A DNA stretch of 7,763 nucleotides from Accumulibacter sp. (GTDB taxonomy: Bacteria; Pseudomonadota; Gammaproteobacteria; Burkholderiales; Rhodocyclaceae), in assembly GCA_003538495.1 (NCBI GenBank), contig DPSD01000396.1:11356-19118 (forward strand). Reading direction: 5' to 3'. The position numbers and the translations under genes are program-made. The notes under the pieces are model-generated. The model made no database searches and had not been told where the DNA came from. It was given only the letters and a program-made list of their open reading frames with translations. Positions 1-7,400 of this stretch are shown one piece after another; position 1 is the first letter of the stretch, and each line of letters begins with the position of its first letter.

Positions 1-2
1 AC

Positions 3-3000
3 AACGGCAGCAAGATCGAGCAGGAAGCGCTCTTCTCGATTCTTAGCGCAGCCGTTCCGCCGGCCTTCTACTTCACCAGCCGCGGCATGGTTCTGCCAGC
101 GGCGCAGAACGGTGGCCTGCCGGTGACCACGGTCAATGTGCCGGAGGTGGACATCCAGTTCCTCAAGGTCAAGCCGGATCAGCTCGCGGCGTTTCTCGAA
201 AAGGTCGTCGCCAGGGGCAAGCCCACAGCGGTGGCAGCGACCGGCGAGCAGGGGGCAGCTGATGACGAGGAGGGCGATGGCAACGGTTATTACGGCAGCG
301 GCACGCGTCTGAAGGGCGCGGTCAGCTACTGGGAGCTCGACCAGTTGCAGCAGCTGACGACCAGCGCCTTCGTCGGCCGTTTCCTCACCGAACAGCAGGC
401 CAATCGCCGCCGCGTGACCTTCATCCCGGTCGAGAGCATCGCCGCGCTGCGCGAGCCGGGGGTCTACGTGGCCGTGATGTCGCAGCCGAATCGCTTCCGT
501 GGCGATTACCAGACCACCTACTTCTACGTCAGCGACCTCGGCCTGCATCTGCGCCAGTACGCCAATGGCGGTGCCGACGCCTACCTCAGCTCACTGACCG
601 ACGGCAAGCCGCGCGCCGGCGTCGAAGTGAGCTGGGTGGATCGTCTTGGCAAGACGCTGGCGCGTGCCGAGACCGACGGCGACGGTCGCGCGAGCTTCGC
701 CGAGAAGCCGCCCGGCGCGCGCGTTCTGGTCGCCAGGAAGGGTGAGCAGATGTCGCTGATCGCCCTGCGCGAACCGGCGCTCGACCTCGCCGAATTCGAC
801 GTCGCCGGCATGCCCTACGTGCCGGTGCGCCTCTTTGCCTACAGCGGTCGCAACCTCTATCGGCCGGGCGAGCGCTTCGACGTGTCGGTGATCGCGCGTG
901 ACGCCGATGGCCATCCGGTGCCGCCGCAACCGATTCAGGCGACCCTTCGCCGTCCCGACGGCAAGGCGCAGTGGACCGCGACCTGGCAGCCCGAGCCAGC
1001 TTTCGCGGGCTACTACCGGCGCGCCGTCGACCTGCCGATTGACGCCGCCACCGGTTCCTGGCAGCTCGAACTGCGTGCCGACCCGGCGGCCAGGGTCGCC
1101 GGCAGCAGCATGCCGTTCGCCGTCGAGGAGTTCCTCCCGGAGCGAATGAAGCTCGACCTGAGCAGCGCCAGCGAGCGCCTGGCCGGCGAATCGGCCTGGC
1201 AGATCGAGGTCAGCGGCCGTTACCTGTACGGCGCGCCGGCGGCGGGCAATACCCTGGTTGGCGTGGTGACCAGCGAGCGCAACCGTAATCCGCTGGCAGA
1301 GAAGCTGCCCGGATTCGTTTTCGGCGACGCCGACGAGGAGCAGCTCAAGTCGCGCAGCGAACTCCCCGGACGGGAAATGGACGACCAGGGCCGGGCCACC
1401 GTCGAGGTCGACCTGGCGACGGTGGCCAAGCGCCGTTCGCCGTTCACCGTGCGTGCGACGCTGAGTCTGCTCGAAAGCGGTGGACGACCGGTGGTGCGCA
1501 GCATCGAGCGCGTCTTCTGGCCGGCGCCGGTACTGGTCGGGCTGCGGCCGCTGTTCGTCGGCGCCTACGCGCGCGAAGGCGCGGCAGCCGATTTCGAGGT
1601 CGTGCGGACCGACGCCAGCGGCGCACTGCAAGCCGCCAACGCGCTACCGGTGCGACTGTTCAGGGAAGACCGTCACTACTACTGGCGCTTCGACGATCAG
1701 CGTGGCTGGCATTCGGGTTTCAGCGAGACCGACGAACTGGTGGCGACGACGCAGGTCTCGGTTGCCGCCGGTGGCCGCGGCAAGCTGAGCCTGCCGCTGC
1801 GCTACGGCCGCTACCGGGTCGAAGTCTTCGACCCGGAGACCCGTCAGACGACGCGCTACCGCTTCTACGCCGGCTGGTCGGCCAAGGACGACGAGACGCA
1901 GGGCGTACGCCCCGACCGGGTGGCGCTCAAACTCGACAAAGCAAGCTACCGGGCCGGCGACACGGCGCGTCTGACGATCACTCCGCCACACGCCGGCGAA
2001 GCGCTGGTCACCGTCGAAGGCGACCGCGGGCTGTGGGTGCGCCGGCTGACCGTCGGCGCCGACAGCAAGACCATCGACATTCCGCTCGACAAGGCCTGGC
2101 AGCGCCATGACCTGTACGCGACGGTGATGGTCCTGCGTCCCGGCGACAGCAGCGAGAAGGTGACGCCGGCGCGCGCCCTGGGCGTGGCCTACCTGCCACT
2201 CGACCGCGACCAGCGCAAACTGGCGGTAACCATCGACGCGCCCCGGAAGATGGAGCCCGAACAGCCGCTCAAAGTCAGGGTCAAGGTTCCCGAAGCCAAA
2301 GGGCGGCAGGCGATGGTGACCGTGTCGGCGGTCGATCTCGGGATCCTCAACATCACGCGTTTTGCCAGCCCTGATCCTTTCGCGTTCTTCTTTGCCAAGC
2401 TGCGTTACGGCACCGACGCCTACGACATCTACGGCCGGCTGATCGAGAAGATGGACGGCAGCAAGGGGAAGCTCAAGTTCGGCGGCGACCAGGCGCCCAA
2501 ACCAACGCGCAGCATGCCGAAGAAGGTGCGCCTGGTCGACCTGTTCAGCGGCCCGGTGATGCTCGACCAGCAGGGCGAAGCCGAAGTCTCGCTGGCGGTT
2601 CCCGACTTCAACGGCAGCCTGCGGCTGATGGCCGTGGTCGCCAGCGGCGAGCGCTTCGGGATGCAGGAGGCCGAGCTGGCGGTGGTCGCCCCGCTGGTCG
2701 TCGAACTGGCGACGCCGCGCTTCCTGTCGGTCGGCGACAGCGCGGTGCTGGCGCTCGACGTGCAGAATCTGGCCGGCAGCACGCAGCAGGTCAGGCTGCT
2801 GGTCAGCAACAGCGACGGCCTGCTGATCAAGGACGGCGAGCAGCAGTTCACGCTCAAGGACCAGCAGAAGCGGACCCTGCGGATCCCGATCGAAGCCGGA
2901 ACGGCGATCGGGTTGACCGAGGTGCAGGTGCGCGTCGACAGCCCGCGGGTCAAAATCAATCGCAGCTTCCCGCTGCAGGTTCAGTCGCCGACGCCCCGGC

Positions 3001-4637
3001 AGTCGGTGATCAAGCGCCTGCTGGTTGGCGCCGGCGAAAGCGTCGAACTGCGCGAGGCCGAGCTGGGCGGCTTCGTTCGCCAGAGCGTCGCGGCGACGCT
3101 GGCGGTGTCGAACCGCGCGCCGATCGACGTCCGCAGCGCCGTGCAGGGGCTGCTGAGCTACCCCTACGGTTGCGCCGAACAGACCACCAGCGGCGCCTAC
3201 CCGTACGTCTTGATCGACGAAGCGGCAGCCAGGGACTTCGCGCTCAAGCCCTTCACCAAGGCCCAGCGCGCCGCGATGGTCGACCAGGCGATCGCCCGCC
3301 TGGCCGGGATGCAGGCCGCCAACGGCGGCTTCAGCCTGTGGGGCAATCCTGGCGAGTACCAGTACTGGCTCTCGGCCTACGTCACCAACTTCCTGCTCGA
3401 CGCCCGCGAGCAGGGCTTCAGCGTTCCGCCGGAGGTCGAGAAGCGCGCCGTCGAGTTCCTGCTCAAGGGGCTGCAGGAGGGCGTCGCCGGGCTGCCCCGC
3501 GGCGCCGTCACATATAACCAGAACTCGGTCTGGAACGACCACCGCTACGCCGGTTCCGGCCGCTTCGCGGTGCTCGCCTACGGCGCCTACGTGCTGGCGC
3601 GCCAGAGCAAGGCACCGCTATCGACCCTGCGCCAGCTGCACGAGTCGCAGGCCGCCGCGCATTCAGGGCTGGCGCTGGTTCATCTCGGCCTGGCACTGAA
3701 GCTGATGGGCGACGAGACGCGCGCAACCAGCGCCATCGAAGCGGGTCTGATCAAGCCGCGCGTTGGCCCGAGCCACGCCTGGTGGGGTGATTACGGCAGC
3801 AGTCTGCGCGACTGGGCGCTGACCTACGTCCTGCTCGACAAGCACCGGCTGACGCCCGCAGGGCGCGAGAACCTGCTGGCCCAGGTCGCCGGCGAAATGC
3901 AGGGCAAGCGCTACTACAGCACGCAGGAGAAACTGGCGCTGTTTCTGATGGGGCGTAGTTTCCTCGGCGAGCCTGGCCGGGAGTGGATCGCCGAAACGGT
4001 ATCGGCCGGCAGGACGCAGGCAATCGGCGGCACGGGAACGCAGTTCCTGCCCTTGTCTGCAGAGCAGCTGGCAGCCGGCGTCAGGATCGGCAACACCAGC
4101 AAGGAGCGCCTGTATATCGAACTGCAGGTCGCCGGCAACCCGGTCAACATGCCTGCCGCACGACGCGAGGCCTTCGACCTCAAGCGCGACTGGTTTGCCG
4201 CCGACGGCAAACCGCTCGGCGGTCGCCCGCTGCGCGTCGGCGAAACGGCGATCGTTCGTCTGCAGGTCAAGACGCCAGGCCGTTACGCCAACGGCCTGGT
4301 GGTCGACCACATCCCGGCGGGTCTGGAAATCGAAAACGCCAACATCGTCCAGGGCGAGCAGTCGGTGGTCACCGTCGACGGCGTCGATCCGCAGCAGGCG
4401 ATGCTGCATGGCGACATCCGGCACGTCGAGTTCCGCGACGACCGCTTCGTCGTCGCCGCCCGGATCGCCGGTCAGATGCAGTTCTTCTACCGCGTTCGCG
4501 TCGTCACCCCGGGACGCTTCGTGGTCCCGCCGAGCTACGCCGAAGACATGTACCAGCCGGAGATTTTCGGGCTGGCCGGCGGTGGCGAGACGCTGGTGAT
4601 TGGCGATGGGCGCGAAGCCGGCACTGGCCAGAAATGA
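3..4637 (+). CDS. yfhM: Bacterial alpha-2-macroglobulin, thioester type (YfhM-like), 5'-truncated by window edge
   Basis: Periplasmic protease-trapping protein. A protease cuts a bait region, the fold collapses, and an internal thioester bonds to the attacker (family knowledge). The reading frame is open from base 3 through the first ATG at 87, and the 28 residues before that ATG look like family sequence, so the true start lies outside the window. Visible length is 1544 residues against about 1650 in E. coli YfhM. Counting from the ATG at 87: an MG2-type segment with YRPGE-like signature (Y258-R259-P260-G261), a bait-region-domain strand with SYRAGD (620-625), a lysine/arginine-rich linker at 792-815 that may be the bait, an A2M domain (about 815-912, VPDFNGSLRLMAV), the thioester CAEQ at 1029-1032 inside YPYGCAEQTTSG, a helical thioester domain to about 1290, and a C-terminal MG10-like end (TPGRFVVPPSYAEDMY). 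An acidic loop sits near residues 57-63. Signal peptide and lipobox cannot be seen. The pbpC gene follows directly. Confidence 0.95.
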   Translation, partial: NGSKIEQEALFSILSAAVPPAFYFTSRGMVLPAAQNGGLPVTTVNVPEVDIQFLKVKPDQLAAFLEKVVARGKPTAVAATGEQGAADDEEGDGNGYYGSGTRLKGAVSYWELDQLQQLTTSAFVGRFLTEQQANRRRVTFIPVESIAALREPGVYVAVMSQPNRFRGDYQTTYFYVSDLGLHLRQYANGGADAYLSSLTDGKPRAGVEVSWVDRLGKTLARAETDGDGRASFAEKPPGARVLVARKGEQMSLIALREPALDLAEFDVAGMPYVPVRLFAYSGRNLYRPGERFDVSVIARDADGHPVPPQPIQATLRRPDGKAQWTATWQPEPAFAGYYRRAVDLPIDAATGSWQLELRADPAARVAGSSMPFAVEEFLPERMKLDLSSASERLAGESAWQIEVSGRYLYGAPAAGNTLVGVVTSERNRNPLAEKLPGFVFGDADEEQLKSRSELPGREMDDQGRATVEVDLATVAKRRSPFTVRATLSLLESGGRPVVRSIERVFWPAPVLVGLRPLFVGAYAREGAAADFEVVRTDASGALQAANALPVRLFREDRHYYWRFDDQRGWHSGFSETDELVATTQVSVAAGGRGKLSLPLRYGRYRVEVFDPETRQTTRYRFYAGWSAKDDETQGVRPDRVALKLDKASYRAGDTARLTITPPHAGEALVTVEGDRGLWVRRLTVGADSKTIDIPLDKAWQRHDLYATVMVLRPGDSSEKVTPARALGVAYLPLDRDQRKLAVTIDAPRKMEPEQPLKVRVKVPEAKGRQAMVTVSAVDLGILNITRFASPDPFAFFFAKLRYGTDAYDIYGRLIEKMDGSKGKLKFGGDQAPKPTRSMPKKVRLVDLFSGPVMLDQQGEAEVSLAVPDFNGSLRLMAVVASGERFGMQEAELAVVAPLVVELATPRFLSVGDSAVLALDVQNLAGSTQQVRLLVSNSDGLLIKDGEQQFTLKDQQKRTLRIPIEAGTAIGLTEVQVRVDSPRVKINRSFPLQVQSPTPRQSVIKRLLVGAGESVELREAELGGFVRQSVAATLAVSNRAPIDVRSAVQGLLSYPYGCAEQTTSGAYPYVLIDEAAARDFALKPFTKAQRAAMVDQAIARLAGMQAANGGFSLWGNPGEYQYWLSAYVTNFLLDAREQGFSVPPEVEKRAVEFLLKGLQEGVAGLPRGAVTYNQNSVWNDHRYAGSGRFAVLAYGAYVLARQSKAPLSTLRQLHESQAAAHSGLALVHLGLALKLMGDETRATSAIEAGLIKPRVGPSHAWWGDYGSSLRDWALTYVLLDKHRLTPAGRENLLAQVAGEMQGKRYYSTQEKLALFLMGRSFLGEPGREWIAETVSAGRTQAIGGTGTQFLPLSAEQLAAGVRIGNTSKERLYIELQVAGNPVNMPAARREAFDLKRDWFAADGKPLGGRPLRVGETAIVRLQVKTPGRYANGLVVDHIPAGLEIENANIVQGEQSVVTVDGVDPQQAMLHGDIRHVEFRDDRFVVAARIAGQMQFFYRVRVVTPGRFVVPPSYAEDMYQPEIFGLAGGGETLVIGDGREAGTGQK
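3171..3182 (+). other. Thioester motif CAEQ of the A2M gene
   Basis: These bases encode Cys-Ala-Glu-Gln in the context YPYGCAEQTTSG. In the A2M/complement family the Cys side chain and the Gln side chain form the reactive thioester. E. coli YfhM has CLEQ at this site, so Leu to Ala is the only change and the two reactive residues are kept. Its presence separates this gene from the thioester-less YfaS-type bacterial A2Ms and predicts that the protein can link covalently to trapped proteases. Confidence 0.93.
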
Positions 4638-4709
4638 GGCGTCGAGGCGGCGCGTAGCCGGGGCGAAGACGCGTGGCTCCGGTGCCGCACGAGTCGTTTC
4701 GGGCGGTGC

Positions 4710-4719
4710 AGGGATGAGG
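4710..4719 (+). promoter_or_regulatory. Candidate ribosome binding site for pbpC
   Basis: The purine-rich stretch AGGGATGAGG is the only Shine-Dalgarno-like run before the ATG at 4734. Its 3' end lies 14 bases from that ATG, longer than usual. It also overlaps an out-of-frame ATG at 4714 that opens a six-codon reading frame ending in TGATG at the pbpC start. The assignment is therefore weak. No promoter is evident in the 96-base gap, so pbpC is probably transcribed together with the A2M gene. Confidence 0.3.
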
Positions 4720-4733
4720 CCTGGCACGCGCTG

Positions 4734-7052
4734 ATGGCGTCCACGCTACGGCAGTCGACAGGCGCTCTGCGGCTATCGCTCGCCGCCGTGCTTGCCGCGC
4801 TCCTGGTCGCCGACCAACTGCTGCCACCGCCGCTGCCCGGGCGCTCCGCGGCGCGCGCCCAGGTCGTTCTCGCGCGTGACGGCACGCCGCTGCGCGCCTT
4901 CCCCGACCACGCACACGTCTGGCGCCACCCGGTAACCATCGAAGAGGTCTCGCCGCGCTACATCGAGGCGCTGGTCGCCTACGAGGACCGCAGTTTCTGG
5001 TGGCATCCGGGGGTCAATCCGTGGGCGCTGCTGCGCGCTGGCGGGCAATGGCTGCGGCACGGGCAGATCGTCTCCGGCGGCTCGACCTTGACCATGCAGG
5101 TGGCACGCCTGCTCGAACCGACGCCCCATACCCTCGCCGGCAAGCTGCGGCAGGTCGCACGCGCCGTGCAGCTCGAACTGCGGCTCTCGAAACGCGAGAT
5201 TCTCGAACTGTACCTCGGCTACGCACCGATGGGCGGCGTCCTCGAAGGCGTCGAGGCCGCGAGCCGCGCGTATCTCGGCCAACCGGCGCAACGGCTGAGC
5301 GAATCGGAAGCGGCACTGCTGGCCGTGCTGCCGCAGGCGCCGTCACGATTACGGCCGGATCGCTACCCGGAACGGGCCCGCCAGGCCCGCGACAAGGTAC
5401 TCGATCGCCTGCAGTCGCGCTGGAGCGCCGCGGCGATCGCCGACGCACGCCAGGAACCGGTGATCGCCCAGGCCATCCGTGAGCCGCTGCTGGCGCCGCT
5501 GCTGGCAGAACGCCTGCGACGGCTGCAGCCGCACGCCGCGCTCGTCCACTCGACCCTCGATGCCGGGATGCAGCAGACCGTCGAACAACTGCTCTCGGGC
5601 CGCCTGGCGGTGCTGCCACCGCGGGTATCGATGGCCGCGCTGGTGGTTGACAACGCCACCCTGGAGGTTCGCGCCTACGCCGGCTCCGCCGATTTCTCCG
5701 ACGATGACCGCTTTGCGCACGTGGACATGGTGCAGGCGGCGCGTTCACCGGGTTCGACGCTGAAACCCTTCCTCTACGGACTGGCGCTCGACGAGGGGCT
5801 GACGCATTCCGAATCGCTGCTGGCCGACGTACCGCAGTCGTTCTCGGGCTACCAGCCCGGCAACTTCCAGGCCAACTTCAGTGGCCCGGTCAGCGCCTCG
5901 GAAGCCTTGCGCAAGTCGCTCAACGTGCCGGCGGTCGAAGTCCTCGAACGGCTCGGACCGGCGCGTTTCGTTTCGCTGCTGCGCCGCGGCGGCCTGAAGC
6001 TGGAGTTGCCGCGCGGCGCCACGCCAAATCTCAGCGTCATCCTCGGTGGCACGGCGGTCACCCTCGAAGGGCTGGTCGGCGCCTACACCGCGCTGGCCCG
6101 CGCCGGGGTCAGCGGCCAGCCGCGCTACTTTACCGATGCCCCGCGCGAAGAAGCACGGATGATGAGCGCCGGCGCCGCCTTCATCATCCGCGACGTCCTC
6201 GAAGCCGGCGGGCCGCTGGCTCGCCTGGTAGACGAGGGGGTCGGCGAACGCCGCGGCATTGCCTGGAAAACCGGCACCAGCTTCGGCTTCCGCGACGCCT
6301 GGGCGGTCGGCGTCAGCGACCAGTTCACCGTCGGCGTCTGGATCGGCCGGCCCGATGGCACGCCGAATCCCGGTTTCTTCGGCGCCAACATCGCCGCGCC
6401 GCTGCTGGTCGACATCTTCTCGGTGATCGACGAGGCGCCGCCGCGGCCGCGAACTCCGCCAGCCAGCGTCTCGGCGGCAAGCATCTGCTGGCCGCTGGGT
6501 GCGCGCAGCGATTCGACCCCGCCCGAACTGTGCCATCAGCAAAGGACGGCCTGGATCCTCAACGGCACCACCCCACCGACCTTCCCCGATCGCCTGCGCG
6601 GCGGCGGCTCGCGCTATACCGACTACCGCGATGCGGCGAGCGGCCTGCGCGTCCGCGCCGCATGCGCCAGCGGCGAGATGCTGGCCGTCAGCATGGCTCG
6701 CTGGCCGGCGGCCCTCGAACCATGGCTCGACGCGGCTACCCGCCAACGCGCACTACCTCCGGCATGGACTCCAGCTTGCAGTAGCGCGAGCGGTCCCGAC
6801 GGCGGCTTGCGAATCGTCGGCGTCAGCGACGGCGAAACCATCCGCCGCGCCGGCAACGGCCCGGCGCCCGAGCTGCGTCTCGAAGCGCGCGGCGGCCAGC
6901 AGGAACTGATCTGGCTGCTGAACGGCCGCCAGATTGGCCGGGTGCCGGCCGGGCACGCGCTGCAACAGCGATTCCGCGACGCCGGGCGCTACCAGATCAC
7001 GGTGATGGACGACGCCGGTCGCTACGACCGGGTCGAAATCAGCGTCCGCTGA
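4734..7052 (+). CDS. pbpC: Penicillin-binding protein 1C, bifunctional peptidoglycan glycosyltransferase/transpeptidase
   Basis: Inner-membrane class A PBP that polymerises lipid II glycan strands and carries a transpeptidase domain for peptide cross-linking. Residues about 11-29 form a hydrophobic anchor. The GT51 domain (about 50-220) shows EDRSFWWHPG with catalytic Glu84, GGSTLTMQ at 115-122 and KREILELYL from 153. The transpeptidase domain shows SxxK as S341-T-L-K344, SxN as S395-L-N397 and KTG(T) at 512-515. A Cys/His-bearing segment after about 560 (ICWPLG, then CHQQRTAW) is typical of PBP1C and not of PBP1A or 1B. The last 80 or so residues fit the PBP1C C-terminal domain (BiPBP_C). 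Length is 772 against about 770 in E. coli PbpC. The start ATG gives a short cytoplasmic tail before the anchor, and no other in-frame start is evident close upstream. It lies 96 bases after the A2M stop on the same strand, a likely operon. Confidence 0.96.
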   Translation: MASTLRQSTGALRLSLAAVLAALLVADQLLPPPLPGRSAARAQVVLARDGTPLRAFPDHAHVWRHPVTIEEVSPRYIEALVAYEDRSFWWHPGVNPWALLRAGGQWLRHGQIVSGGSTLTMQVARLLEPTPHTLAGKLRQVARAVQLELRLSKREILELYLGYAPMGGVLEGVEAASRAYLGQPAQRLSESEAALLAVLPQAPSRLRPDRYPERARQARDKVLDRLQSRWSAAAIADARQEPVIAQAIREPLLAPLLAERLRRLQPHAALVHSTLDAGMQQTVEQLLSGRLAVLPPRVSMAALVVDNATLEVRAYAGSADFSDDDRFAHVDMVQAARSPGSTLKPFLYGLALDEGLTHSESLLADVPQSFSGYQPGNFQANFSGPVSASEALRKSLNVPAVEVLERLGPARFVSLLRRGGLKLELPRGATPNLSVILGGTAVTLEGLVGAYTALARAGVSGQPRYFTDAPREEARMMSAGAAFIIRDVLEAGGPLARLVDEGVGERRGIAWKTGTSFGFRDAWAVGVSDQFTVGVWIGRPDGTPNPGFFGANIAAPLLVDIFSVIDEAPPRPRTPPASVSAASICWPLGARSDSTPPELCHQQRTAWILNGTTPPTFPDRLRGGGSRYTDYRDAASGLRVRAACASGEMLAVSMARWPAALEPWLDAATRQRALPPAWTPACSSASGPDGGLRIVGVSDGETIRRAGNGPAPELRLEARGGQQELIWLLNGRQIGRVPAGHALQQRFRDAGRYQITVMDDAGRYDRVEISVR

Positions 7053-7059
7053 GCGCCAG

Positions 7060-7082
7060 GCCGACGCGGGGGCAGCGTCGGC
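7060..7082 (+). terminator. GC-rich hairpin just after pbpC, possible terminator
   Basis: A perfect 8-bp inverted repeat (GCCGACGC and GCGTCGGC) encloses a 7-base loop, starting 7 bases after the pbpC stop codon. Position and strength suit a transcription terminator or 3'-end stabiliser. No T-tract follows directly. A second, weaker stem (GCACCC at 7086-7091 with GGGTGC at 7099-7104) is followed by TTTT at 7110-7113, but that part may derive from the IS remnant. Rho-independent function is uncertain. Confidence 0.42.
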
Positions 7083-7105
7083 ACCGCACCCTGTGCGCGG
7101 GTGCA

Positions 7106-7352
7106 CCCGTTTTCCTCGGTTGACCTGCGGTGCGGTTCGTTGATCGTCCACCCCGCATCGCCAGCGTGCTGCTTGCCACGTCCGGACAAATCGCCCGCAC
7201 GCTTGACCGACTACGGTCTCCACCTACTGATCATCGTGGGGGTGCGCCCTGTACTCCGACGGCCGCTCACCCGGAGTCGTCTCGCCCGACAAGGCCGCCA
7301 TCGCCACTTGCGCTGTGAACTGCGCACGGTGTTGCTTGCGTACCGTGCTCAT
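7106..7352 (-). pseudogene. Decayed IS3-family transposase orfA remnant
   Basis: The ATG at 7352-7350 opens MSTVRKQHRAQFTAQVAMAA followed by LSGET and HP, which matches the N-terminal helix-turn-helix region of IS3-family OrfA (usual form: KRR.HSAEFKA.VALEALRGEKT, then HPTQISRWK). The frame stops at TAG (7226-7224). One base later in phase, from 7237, the minus strand reads TMISRWRP, a TAG stop (7213-7211), then SVKRAGDLSGRGKQHAGDA to 7154, which is the expected continuation. So there is an extra C in a five-C run (plus-strand G at 7238-7242) and a separate in-frame stop. The same phase continues with INEPHR and TEENG down to about 7106, weakly like the OrfA leucine-zipper region; this last part is less certain. 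No orfB (DDE integrase) sequence is visible, so the element cannot transpose by itself. The family call is from memory of the pattern; the exact IS is not named. Confidence 0.72.
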
Positions 7353-7400
7353 CGTTCACGTCCCTTCGGTCCGGTCGGGCTTCGCGTAAGCAACTGTCCA
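7353..7400 (-). mobile_element. Probable left end of the IS3-type element
   Basis: On the minus strand the sequence TGGACAGTTGCTTACG begins at 7400, 48 bases before the orfA ATG. IS3-family elements usually start with TG and place orfA some 50-70 bases inside the left end, so this is the best candidate for the terminal repeat. A partner repeat at the far end is not visible, and target duplications cannot be tested because the other end is lost. This is inference from spacing and the TG tip. Confidence 0.35.

Noticed and set aside
3983..4657. 224-codon plus-strand frame overlapping the A2M 3' end
   Set aside because: It is an Arg-rich out-of-phase shadow of the conserved A2M C-terminal domain.
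591..4727. Long minus-strand open frames opposite the A2M gene (591-1631, 1644-3542, 3663-4727)
   Set aside because: They share one phase in which each codon is the exact reverse complement of a sense codon. A stop there needs a sense TTA, CTA or TCA codon, which are rare in this GC-rich gene, so long openness is expected. Their products show no domain pattern.
4638..4733. Possible promoter or small gene in the A2M-pbpC gap
   Set aside because: I saw no convincing -35/-10 pair, no strong hairpin and no frame longer than a few codons beyond the six-codon one reported.
5745..6746. 333-codon minus-strand frame opposite pbpC
   Set aside because: It has the same codon-aligned antisense phase as above, and it lies over the conserved transpeptidase motifs of pbpC on the plus strand.
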